64,000 bases of DNA from CBDEGU01 sp965238045 (GTDB lineage: Bacteria > Acidobacteriota > Terriglobia > Bryobacterales > UBA6623), in assembly GCA_965238045.1 (NCBI GenBank), contig CBDEGU010000012.1, positions 1,984,001 to 2,048,000 on the forward strand, given 5' to 3'. The notes under the pieces were generated by a model. The model had not been told where the DNA came from, searched no databases, and saw nothing but the letters and a program-made list of their open reading frames with translations. Every line of letters begins with the position of its first letter. Positions within the stretch are counted from its first letter, which is position 1. Both the position numbers and the translations under genes were made by a program. Positions 17,802 to 25,496 of the stretch are shown piece after piece.

Positions 17802-19130
17802 TCAGAGCGTCAGCTTCCAGGGGTCGCGATACTCGCGGCGCAGATAGGTCTGAGCCTCTTGATTGGGGGTGGTCTCGGTTTCCGGGTTCCACTGCACGCG
17901 CTGACGGCTGCGCAGCGACACATTGCCGAGCAGCGACATCACGGTGGAACGATGCCCCAACTCGATATCGCCGCGGGGGCGGCCGCGGGTCCTGATGGCG
18001 TCGATGAAATTCTCCCAATGCGAATCGGTTGTGTCGTTCACGCTGTAACCTTTTTCGCCGGACATGCGGGCCGTTTCATCGCGGCGCGATCCCTCGACTC
18101 TCTTGTATTCCGGGAGCAGTTCCCAGCCCGAGCGGTCAACAAAGAGCGAGGCCTCGGTGCCGTGAAAAACGATGCCGTAGCGCTTGGCGCCCATAGCCTG
18201 GGCATTGGCGATACGGTTCTCGTAAACACAGGCGAAACCAGGAAACTCATACGTCGCCAGAATCGTGTCGGGCGTCTCGCGGTTGTCCTTGACGGCGTAC
18301 TTGCCGCCGGCGGTCATGATCGCGCGGGGGCCTTTCTCGTTCATGGCCCAAAGAACAATGTCGAGCAGGTGGATGCCCCAGTCGGTCATCATGCCGCCGG
18401 CGTAGTCCCAGAACCAGCGGAAGCGGGAGTAGTGATCGGGCGAGACTCCGAAGCGGTTCGCGTTGAACGGCCGTTGCGGCGCCGGACCCAGCCAAAGGTC
18501 CCAATTGAGGTCGCCGGGCGGAGCGCTGTCGGCGGGGTTGCCGATACCTTCGGGGAATTCGTTGCCGTAGTTCCAGGTGCGCACGAAGCTAATGTCGCCC
18601 AGGCGTCCGCTTTGCACGATCTCGACGGCTTTTTGGAAATGAACGCCCGAGCGCTGCTGCGTTCCGGCCTGGACGACGCGGCCATACTTGCGCGCCGCCT
18701 TGACCATCATCTGTCCTTCATGGACGGTTACCGAGATCGGCTTTTCTACGTAGACGTCCTTGCCGGCCTTGCAGGCCTCGATGGTCATGTAGGCGTGCCA
18801 ATGATCGGGAGTGGCGATGCACAGGACGTCGATGTCCTTGTTGGCGATGACGTCGCGGAAGTCATCATAGAGTTTGGCATCGGGAGCCATCTTGGCGGCG
18901 AGATCGAGATTCGGCTTGAAAACATCGCACAGGGCAACGACTTTGACATCATCGCGCTCGAGCGCCGCACGCAAATTACCGCGTCCGCGGCGCCCCATGC
19001 CGATAAAGCCGGCCCGCAGGCGTTTCTCCGCCGCGGGGCGCGCGACCGAAACCGGCAATGACGCGAGAGAGCCGGCGGCCGTGGCGGCGGCGGAGAGAAA
19101 AGTTCTTCGTTGCATGGTGGAAGGTTTCAT
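17802..19130 (-). CDS. Tat-exported Gfo/Idh/MocA-family oxidoreductase
   Basis: A 442-aa protein. The Tat signal RRTFLSAAATAAGSLASLPV is at residues 8-27. It is followed by the NAD(P)-binding fold (RAGFIGMGRRGRGNLRAAL), the EKPISVTVHEGQMM element with the catalytic-site lysine of the family, and the C-terminal substrate domain (DWGIHLLDIVLWAM). Proteins of this type, abundant in Acidobacteriota and Planctomycetota, act on sugars or inositols in the periplasm with a tightly bound nicotinamide cofactor. The substrate is unknown. Two starts are possible, 19130 or 19115, both upstream of the twin arginine. Confidence 0.9.
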   Translation of the reverse strand: MKPSTMQRRTFLSAAATAAGSLASLPVSVARPAAEKRLRAGFIGMGRRGRGNLRAALERDDVKVVALCDVFKPNLDLAAKMAPDAKLYDDFRDVIANKDIDVLCIATPDHWHAYMTIEACKAGKDVYVEKPISVTVHEGQMMVKAARKYGRVVQAGTQQRSGVHFQKAVEIVQSGRLGDISFVRTWNYGNEFPEGIGNPADSAPPGDLNWDLWLGPAPQRPFNANRFGVSPDHYSRFRWFWDYAGGMMTDWGIHLLDIVLWAMNEKGPRAIMTAGGKYAVKDNRETPDTILATYEFPGFACVYENRIANAQAMGAKRYGIVFHGTEASLFVDRSGWELLPEYKRVEGSRRDETARMSGEKGYSVNDTTDSHWENFIDAIRTRGRPRGDIELGHRSTVMSLLGNVSLRSRQRVQWNPETETTPNQEAQTYLRREYRDPWKLTL

Positions 19131-19215
19131 GCCTGCTGGGTCCCTTTGGACGGGTGATGCTCTGGTCGCGCTTGGATGCCTTGAGTATTTGTACGCTTCA
19201 TGTTTGTCAGACGGT

Positions 19216-19947
19216 TCAGCTTCCAGCCGGGTGCGCCGATTTGAAAAACTCGGCTATCTCATCAAAATGGGAAGAATCGATAGGTACCGGATTGCCGCTC
19301 TTGCCCCAAACCCAAGATAGAGAACTGGCCGGGTCCTGCTTGCAGCAACCGGCGATCAGGGAGTGAAGCTTCATCTTGGCGCGTTTGTTTTCTGACCAGG
19401 AATCAGAGATATCGAGACAGCTGGCAAACTCGTCGACGCAATCCAACAACGCGGAATCGGCTCCTCTGATTGCCTGTAGCAGGAGGGTTTCCAGTGTGCC
19501 TCTGGTGTCGGCGCCGGGAATCATGAGAATCGCTGCGCGAGGGTCGCCGAGAGTGAACCGTATTGGCCGGTCTGGCACGTCAAGTTGTGCGGACTCTAGG
19601 TACGATTGGGCCTGGCGAAAGGATTCGTCAGGCGAGTCGTCACAGTCGTGGACGATGATGACCTTCTTGATGGCGAGACGTGCGCCAGAGCCTGTCATGA
19701 TGGCCTTCAGACACTTTCCAATGCTTGAGGCGCCTTCGCCGCCGCCCTGCTCGCCGGTCGGGAAAGTCACCTCAAAGCCGTCAATCCTATGACGATCAAA
19801 CAACGCACTCAGAAAATTCGCGTCGCTCCTTCCCTCGCAGACAACAACGCTCGGACCGTGATAGACGATCGGGGTGTCGGGGTCAACCGGGTCCAAGACG
19901 TGCCGATACCTATCTAATTTCAACCCGCTGCTCCAGGGCGGCTTCAA
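19216..19947 (-). CDS. TOPRIM-like protein (DUF3226-type), partner of ATPase
   Basis: About 243 aa. VVVCEGRSDANFLSALFDRH carries the TOPRIM glutamate and the downstream Asp, and VIIVHDCDDSPDESF carries the DxD-type acidic pair. This is the arrangement of TOPRIM-clan nucleases and of DUF3226/DUF4435 proteins that pair with ABC-class ATPases. The gene starts inside the ATPase gene. TTG at 19947 has GGAG six bases upstream; TTG at 19923, also preceded by GGAG, is an alternative that shortens the overlap from 38 to 14 bases. Composition is visibly less GC-rich than the neighbours. Nuclease activity and a defence role are inferences. Confidence 0.72.
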   Translation of the reverse strand: MKPPWSSGLKLDRYRHVLDPVDPDTPIVYHGPSVVVCEGRSDANFLSALFDRHRIDGFEVTFPTGEQGGGEGASSIGKCLKAIMTGSGARLAIKKVIIVHDCDDSPDESFRQAQSYLESAQLDVPDRPIRFTLGDPRAAILMIPGADTRGTLETLLLQAIRGADSALLDCVDEFASCLDISDSWSENKRAKMKLHSLIAGCCKQDPASSLSWVWGKSGNPVPIDSSHFDEIAEFFKSAHPAGS

Positions 19948-20962
19948 TCATGTCTCCCCCGAATTTCTCGACGGTAGCCTGACCGTTCGCAGCGGTCATT
20001 CTCAGGAGGGCGAAATCATCTGGGTCGGCCGTTACGGCGCCTGACAAGGCCCGCAGACATTCGAGGCTGTGGGTGCTGGCAAAGAGCTGTACGTCGTGTT
20101 CGGCGCAGAATTTGTGAAGCTGGGTCCACAACGCCGGAAGCTTGCTGTAGTGGAAGCCGTTCTCGATTTCATCAATGAGCACAACACCGCCAGCGTTGTC
20201 TAGGATCGCGCACAGCAGGGTGATATACTTCGTCAAGCCGGACGACACGAATTCCACAGGGATCTTGCCGGGAACATCGTCTACCGATGCAAACAGCATC
20301 GGCGTGCTGTCCTGAACTTCAATAGAAAGTGCCTGTACACGCGGATACGTAGACCGGACGGCATCAGTGACTAGTTCTTCTTTACCTTCCTTGCTAAGTT
20401 CTGAAAACCTGAGGACTGTATTCGGGCCGTACTGCCCTCCGGTATTCACGAACACTTCTGGGACAATGTCCGCGATGCGACCCATTTTGAGTCCCTGCTC
20501 CGTCAACTCCACATGAAGCACCTGCTGTTCCTTGTCCCCGATCTTGAAGTTAAACGACAGCGACGAAGCGATGGAAGGGCTTGCGTGGGACCGCTCGTTC
20601 GAAAAAGGCACTACATACGTCTCTTCTTTTAAATACGAAATCGACAGATCTCGCCTCGTCCCCTGTGAGTCCGCAATCGAAATAGAAATGGGATGTGCAG
20701 AATCGAGACGATGAAATAGGTCAGCCCAAAACGCCCGAAAACTCTTGTCCGTGACTCCGGGTTTCAATCGATCTGGGAGTCCGCGCCACCCACGAATGCG
20801 CAACGCAAGCTCTGGACCTGCCCCCATGGCGAGGTACAGAGCCTCGAGCAACGCCGTCTTGCCGCTGCCGTTTTCCCCCACGATCACATTGACGCGCGGA
20901 AGCTCGTCGAGCTTCAGAGTCGAAAAGCAACGGAAGTTCTTGATCTCAAGAGATCGAATCAT
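19910..20962 (-). CDS. OLD/RecF-like ABC-class AAA ATPase
   Basis: A 350-aa protein. The N-terminus is IRSLEIKNFRCFSTLKL, with Walker A GENGSGKTALLEAL near residues 30-43. A long insert follows, then the SSG-type signature (FVSSGLTKYITLLCAIL) and Walker B VVLIDEIENGFH. The H-loop is FASTHSLECLRAL. This is the AAA_15/AAA_21 type found in OLD nucleases, PARIS AriA and similar defence systems, but the TOPRIM domain is on a separate overlapping gene. A GGTGA ribosome site precedes the ATG. A DNA-end or phage-sensing role is plausible but unproven. Confidence 0.85.
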   Translation of the reverse strand: MIRSLEIKNFRCFSTLKLDELPRVNVIVGENGSGKTALLEALYLAMGAGPELALRIRGWRGLPDRLKPGVTDKSFRAFWADLFHRLDSAHPISISIADSQGTRRDLSISYLKEETYVVPFSNERSHASPSIASSLSFNFKIGDKEQQVLHVELTEQGLKMGRIADIVPEVFVNTGGQYGPNTVLRFSELSKEGKEELVTDAVRSTYPRVQALSIEVQDSTPMLFASVDDVPGKIPVEFVSSGLTKYITLLCAILDNAGGVVLIDEIENGFHYSKLPALWTQLHKFCAEHDVQLFASTHSLECLRALSGAVTADPDDFALLRMTAANGQATVEKFGGDMIEAALEQRVEIR

Positions 20963-20991
20963 GAGTCACCTCACCGGGCGGCCTTCTTCCC

Positions 20992-21936
20992 CTATCCTAC
21001 CCGCATAATCCTGGCTGCGTTGTCGTGGAAAATCTTTTTGACCGCCCCCTCGTCCGGCGCAAGCCGCCGAATAATCGACAGCGTGCCGGCGCCGCTGCAT
21101 TTCTCTCCCTGGCCGTCCGAATCGCTGCAGTCGCTGCCATAGAGAAGCTTGTCCTGGTGGCGCGCGAGGAATCCCTTGGCGTGTTCTTCATCGCGGGTCA
21201 TCGAGTTCTGGCCCGAGCCGGCCGAGAGGTCGCCGTGCATGTTTTCGTAGTCGGCGAGATAGCGGTCGCTGATGCCTCCCGCGGTTACCTTGGTCTTTGG
21301 ATACATGACGCTCTGGTCGTGATTCTTGTCGATATTGCCCCACCAGGTTTGCGCGTGTCCGATGAAGTTGACCTTGGGAAATTTCTCGAGAATCTTGTGA
21401 AAACGATCGAGGTGAAAATTGTAGGTTTCGTGCTGGAAATGCAGCAGCACCGGCACGTCATACTCTTGCGCGATGGAGGCCACCAGCTCAATGTGTTTCG
21501 AGTCGGATTCGACCGCGAACTTCTGCTCGCCGATGCCGATCGCCCCCATTTTCAAATACTTCTCCAGCACCTCGCGGGTCTCGGGAATATCGGGCAGCTC
21601 GTTGGCGAAGAAGACGTATTCCTCCGGGTGCTGCTGGACGAACGCATACACCACGTCGTTGCCTCCGGCATCGGCCGCCAGCCCGTACTTGCGCCCGGCC
21701 GGCAGCATGATCGTCTTGCCGATGCCCATGGTCTTCTGGTGCTTGTAGAGGGCTTCGGCCGGACGCCCCGAATAGGGCGTGTGCTGGTGGATGTCGATGA
21801 TCGGATAGTCAGCGGCGGATTCGGCGGGCGCCGTCTTATCGGCGGGACTGGGGGCCTGCTCACCTCCGCAGGCGTAGTGCGCAAGCGCGGCGCCAGAGGC
21901 GGCGGCGAGAAAATCTCTTCTAGATGGCATGGTCAT
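20992..21936 (-). CDS. Tat-exported amidohydrolase-family (TIM-barrel) protein
   Basis: A 314-aa protein. I start at the ATG giving MTMPSRRDFLAAASGAAL, a Tat signal with a following YACGG that may be a lipobox. GGGAG lies nine bases upstream. The frame is open to 22062 but the extension is not signal-like. The catalytic part begins IIDIHQHTPYSG, with the HxH metal motif of the amidohydrolase_2 family, and continues with VPVLLHFQHE, VNFIGHAQTW and a late GSDCSDSDG containing the metal-binding Asp. It is probably a periplasmic hydrolase or decarboxylase of unknown substrate. Confidence 0.82.
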   Translation of the reverse strand: MTMPSRRDFLAAASGAALAHYACGGEQAPSPADKTAPAESAADYPIIDIHQHTPYSGRPAEALYKHQKTMGIGKTIMLPAGRKYGLAADAGGNDVVYAFVQQHPEEYVFFANELPDIPETREVLEKYLKMGAIGIGEQKFAVESDSKHIELVASIAQEYDVPVLLHFQHETYNFHLDRFHKILEKFPKVNFIGHAQTWWGNIDKNHDQSVMYPKTKVTAGGISDRYLADYENMHGDLSAGSGQNSMTRDEEHAKGFLARHQDKLLYGSDCSDSDGQGEKCSGAGTLSIIRRLAPDEGAVKKIFHDNAARIMRVG

Positions 21937-22146
21937 CGCTTCATCTCCCGTGGGGAAATTATCGCATGCTTGGGCTGGCGGTTGGGAACTGGAGTGGGCC
22001 TTATCGATGCCGAAAGAACGAGCCTCTACCCGCCGCGGCTCTAACCCCTGTTTCTCTCCCATGCCGCCCGGACGCTAGAAGACTCCCTTGCTATTCGTGC
22101 TCGACTGTGCTACCACATCTGTGCTACCACATCGCTGGAGGTTGCC

Positions 22147-23034
22147 ATGGGCTGTACGAGAAAGTTCGTCTTCTCGGCTGTGTTGCTTTCGACGTTTCTC
22201 GCTCTTTTGTCGTGCGAAGGAGGATCTGGTGGTCCGGTGAAAGGCTCGCCTGAGTGGTATTGGGAGGCGGCGCAGGGAAGGTTTGACGCCTCGGATCATC
22301 TCAAGGTGCAGGAGCACCTGAAAGATTTGGCCAAAGATGAGGGCGGCATGCGCAAGCGCGCGGCTGCCTGGAGGCTTGTGGTTGTGACCGGCTTGGCCCG
22401 CGGCTATCTGGAACTCGGCAACGTCTATGCCGACGGAGCCAAGAAGAACCCAGCGAAGGCGGCGGCGCTTCGGAACTCGATTCAGCAGTACCGCCGGGAT
22501 TCGCGCCAGTATGTGATCGACCTGGCCGAGTCCATCGGTCCGTTTCTGAAACTCACCCAAGGGGATGCGTCCATCCCTCTGGATTTCAACTTTCCCTCGG
22601 GCAGCGCCAGTCCGTCGGGCATGGCCGGCAATATTCGCGGCGGCGGCGTTCCTACCGACATGCAGCAAGCCGAAGTGGCCGATCATGAGGTGAGGCGCGC
22701 CGTCCTGTTGCAGACCGCGGCATTGGCCGGGGCGGGAGAAGAGGTCAACGTGGCGCGTCCGAAGTTCGAGACCCGGCCGCTCGAGATTCCCCGGCAAGTG
22801 TTTCTCAATGGACTGGCGAGGAGCGCCTTTCTTGTTTCGGACCTCTTCGACCGATCCCGTCTCAACCAGCCCGACATCAAGAAGATCCTGATCGAGCGAG
22901 CACGCGACTGCCTGAAGGCCGGCCTCGAATCCGGGGATGAAGAGGTGAAGAAGCAGGCTGAGGAAATCGAGAACGAGATCCAGGAAAAAGAAAAGTCGGA
23001 CGAAAAGATCCGTAAGCGTCGCCGGCGAGGCTAG
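22147..23034 (+). CDS. Predicted lipoprotein of unknown function (paralogue of 11277-12113)
   Basis: A 295-aa protein with a clear signal peptide and lipobox (ALLSC, Cys22). A strong GGAGG ribosome site lies five bases before the ATG. The mature part is helical: a WYWEAAQGRF start, a central PLDFNFPSGS loop, then VFLNGLARSAFLVSDLFDRS, and a very charged C-terminal helix rich in Glu and Lys ending RKRRRRG. It is homologous by eye to the lipoprotein at 11277-12113. No known domain is recognised. The neighbours do not suggest a function. Confidence 0.8.
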   Translation: MGCTRKFVFSAVLLSTFLALLSCEGGSGGPVKGSPEWYWEAAQGRFDASDHLKVQEHLKDLAKDEGGMRKRAAAWRLVVVTGLARGYLELGNVYADGAKKNPAKAAALRNSIQQYRRDSRQYVIDLAESIGPFLKLTQGDASIPLDFNFPSGSASPSGMAGNIRGGGVPTDMQQAEVADHEVRRAVLLQTAALAGAGEEVNVARPKFETRPLEIPRQVFLNGLARSAFLVSDLFDRSRLNQPDIKKILIERARDCLKAGLESGDEEVKKQAEEIENEIQEKEKSDEKIRKRRRRG

Positions 23035-23274
23035 CATCCCCTGGCGCACGCGGCCCCAAGTGAAAAAGGGGGACGGCCATCCCAATTTCTTGGCCTCGCT
23101 TTTGGGGTCCACTCCACGACTCACCCCCAGTCTGGCGGTCCGGCAAGTCCCTCCGTGGTGACCAGCGCTTGAATTTGCTCCCGGTTCCCGCTTGCGGCTA
23201 TGCTGTAGACATCAGCCGGCGGCTCGGGAGCAACGCCGTTTGGGAGCAACACGACTCGGGGCTGGGCTGCCAGT

Positions 23275-23664
23275 ATGATTGGCGTCATCAAACTGCATCA
23301 CGTCTCCTTCACCATCACCGACTTGGAAGCCTCCAAGCACTTCTTCGGGCAGGTGCTCGGCTTGCCGGAAATTCCACGTCCGGCGTTTCGCTTTTCCGGC
23401 GCCTGGTATGCGCTGGGCGACCGCCAGTTGCACCTGATTCAGGTGGAGGCCGGCAAGAGTGCGGCCACTGGCCGCATCGGCCGCTCCGATCACATGGCCT
23501 TGGAGGTTGGCGACATCGAAGCTGTCAAGAAGCGTCTCGTCGACAGCGGCGTTGCATTCACCGAAGGGGGCAATCGTGACCTGAGGATAGAGCAGATCTT
23601 TTGCCGCGATCCAGACGGACACGTGGTCGAATTCGTACGCTACCTGGCTCCACCCGGAACCTGA
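23275..23664 (+). CDS. VOC-superfamily protein (glyoxalase/dioxygenase-like)
   Basis: A 129-aa single VOC domain: IKLHHVSFTITDLEASKHFF with the first metal-ligand histidine, a central HLIQVE, DHMALEVGDIEAVKKRL with another histidine, and a closing CRDPDGHVVEFV with the glutamate ligand. The four-ligand pattern is consistent with a metal-dependent lyase, isomerase or dioxygenase of the glyoxalase fold. It is a single gene with ~240 bp of gene-free sequence on the left and ~95 bp on the right. The substrate cannot be predicted. Confidence 0.88.
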   Translation: MIGVIKLHHVSFTITDLEASKHFFGQVLGLPEIPRPAFRFSGAWYALGDRQLHLIQVEAGKSAATGRIGRSDHMALEVGDIEAVKKRLVDSGVAFTEGGNRDLRIEQIFCRDPDGHVVEFVRYLAPPGT

Positions 23665-23758
23665 ACCGGGGCCGGGCGTCGAAGACCAAAGAGCGCATGG
23701 CGGCTTCCTATTGTTCTGGCGTGTGGTTCTGGTCCGGTGAGTGTTGCAGGGAGATTGC

Positions 23759-24349
23759 ATGCGAAACCTAGTCGCTATTGCCGTACTGTGGATGAGCTTT
23801 CAGGCCGTGGCCGCCGCGCAGTCGGCCGAAATCGGGCTGAGTGTCGGTTGGTCGGTGCTCTCGAATAGATCGCTCGGATCGTTGTCGGATTTCGAAGCCG
23901 GTCTGCAACTGGCGAATATCGACAATGGTCTGCGAATCGGCGGCCGCATCTCTTCGAACCGGCTCTTCACCGGGCATGAGATGAGCTATAGCTACCAGCG
24001 GACGAATCTCAAAATTGGCAGCACCCCGCCGGACGGCATGACCGTCCAGAACCTTTACTACAATTTCGTGGTTCACGCCACGCCGGAGGGGACAATTGTG
24101 CGTCCCTTCGGCACGGTCGGCGCGGGTGTGTCGACGTTTTTTCCGCCGGGCGTCTCCTCGCTCTCGGGCGGGGGCGCCAACAAATTCGGATACAACTACG
24201 GCGGCGGTCTCAAGTTTAAGCTGAACGAAAAGTTTGGCCTGCGCTTCGACGTGCGTGACCACGTTACGGGAAAGCCGTTCGGCCTGCCGAACTCTTCCGG
24301 CCGGCTGCACAACACGGAATATTCCACCACGTTTGCGCTGCTGTTCTAG
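23759..24349 (+). CDS. Small outer-membrane beta-barrel protein
   Basis: A 196-aa protein. Signal peptide MRNLVAIAVLWMSFQAVAAA is followed by alternating hydrophobic strands (EIGLSVGWSVLSN, RIGGRISSNRLF, NLYYNFVVHAT, FGTVGAGVS) and a C-terminal strand ending TFALLF with the terminal aromatic typical of Opa/OmpX-like barrels. GGGAG lies six bases before the chosen ATG. The stop codon TAG is also the left boundary of a palindromic element. The role is unknown. Confidence 0.82.
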   Translation: MRNLVAIAVLWMSFQAVAAAQSAEIGLSVGWSVLSNRSLGSLSDFEAGLQLANIDNGLRIGGRISSNRLFTGHEMSYSYQRTNLKIGSTPPDGMTVQNLYYNFVVHATPEGTIVRPFGTVGAGVSTFFPPGVSSLSGGGANKFGYNYGGGLKFKLNEKFGLRFDVRDHVTGKPFGLPNSSGRLHNTEYSTTFALLF

Positions 24350-24527
24350 CCCGCTTTTCTCTCCACGTGGCCGGGCGAAGTGCGTGAGAGGCACGTCGGT
24401 ACGAGGCGCGCGCCGCTCGACGAACGCAGGCGTACTTTACAGTACGTTGAGTACGGCGAGCAAGCGCAACGAAGTAATGGCGGGCCTGTCGCGTGCTTCG
24501 GTCGCCAGGCGGTCAGACAAGCGGGCC
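24348..24527 (+). repeat. ~180-bp palindromic element, copy A
   Basis: Starts AGCCCGCTTTTCTC directly at the beta-barrel stop codon and ends near GCGGGC at 24526. The interior, including GAGGCGCGCGCCGCT and GAGCAAGCGCAACGAAGTA, matches copies at 40746 and 61626. The apex is CGTAC-TTTACA-GTACG. Its right end is more diverged than in copies B and C. Confidence 0.85.
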
Positions 24528-24659
24528 AGTCACGGTTTGCGCCGGCGGGCGGCCGGGTTGGGTTCGGGCGGTGAAGGCGCGTTTCCCCGCCAGATGTTCT
24601 TGCGCCAGACGCTTGATGCGAGAATAGAGTTCTGTGCCTGTTGGGGTTTCGAGCCCGCC

Positions 24660-25496
24660 GTGACAAACCAAGAACTCATCCGGCTCGCCCGGCAGATCGG
24701 GGGCCAAGCCCAGGCTCGCCTCCGAGATGGCGGGGGAACGCCCATCGCCGACGACGACGACGGTGCCGCATTCAGCGAGTGGAGCGCTCCGGCCGGGGGC
24801 ATCGCCCCACTGATCGATCACACGCTGCTGCGGCCCGATGCCAGCGACGCCGATGTCGTGCAACTGTGCCAGGAGGCGCGGGACCACGGCTTTGCGACGG
24901 TCTGCGTGCATCCCTGCCGGGTTGTGCTCGCCGCCATGGAGTTGCGGGGGTCGGGCGTTCCAGTTTGCACCGTGATCGGTTTTCCTCACGGCGCCAACGT
25001 CACGCCGGTAAAATGCGCCGAAGCCGAGCAGGCGCTGAAAGCCGGCGCCAGGGAACTCGATATGGTGGCCAGGATCGGCGCCCTGAAGGCCGGAGACCTT
25101 GACGCGGTTTACACCGACATTCGCGCCGTCGCGGCCCTGGCTCACCAGGCCGGAGCGAAACTCAAAGTGATTCTCGAAATGGCCTATCTCGACGAAACGG
25201 AAAAGATGCATGGCTGCGCCACGGCGAAACTCGCCGGCGCGGACTTCGTCAAGACGTCGACCGGATTCGCGACGACCGGAGCCCAGCCGCGCGATGTTGC
25301 GCTACTGCGGCGGGTGGCCGGCGAGGGGATGGGCGTCAAAGCAGCGGGCGGGATACGATGCTGGGAGCGATTCCAGCAGATGATGGCCGCCGGAGCCACG
25401 CGCATCGGCGCCAGCGCGAGCTTGGAGATTCTGCGGCAGTGCGAGGCAGCGGGCGGAGCAAGGAGACCGCCAGGCTCCCCGGCGGGCGGGGTATGA
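24660..25496 (+). CDS. deoC: Deoxyribose-phosphate aldolase
   Basis: A 278-aa enzyme that cleaves 2-deoxyribose 5-phosphate to glyceraldehyde 3-phosphate and acetaldehyde. The Schiff-base lysine is in FVKTSTGF and the second lysine in GVKAAGGIR. CTVIGFPHGANVTPVKCAEAE and ARELDMVARIG are also diagnostic. I use the GTG before TNQELIRLARQIG because family-like sequence starts there; the frame is open into the upstream palindromic element. It has a ~50-residue N-terminal extension relative to short DeoC proteins. The stop overlaps the following phosphatase start (ATGA, 25493-25496). Confidence 0.9.
   Translation: MTNQELIRLARQIGGQAQARLRDGGGTPIADDDDGAAFSEWSAPAGGIAPLIDHTLLRPDASDADVVQLCQEARDHGFATVCVHPCRVVLAAMELRGSGVPVCTVIGFPHGANVTPVKCAEAEQALKAGARELDMVARIGALKAGDLDAVYTDIRAVAALAHQAGAKLKVILEMAYLDETEKMHGCATAKLAGADFVKTSTGFATTGAQPRDVALLRRVAGEGMGVKAAGGIRCWERFQQMMAAGATRIGASASLEILRQCEAAGGARRPPGSPAGGV

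Noticed and set aside
24348..24659. N-terminal extension of DeoC into palindromic element A.
   Set aside because: The 142 extra residues come from element sequence and the spacer. DeoC-like sequence starts near TNQELIRLARQ, where a GTG is available.
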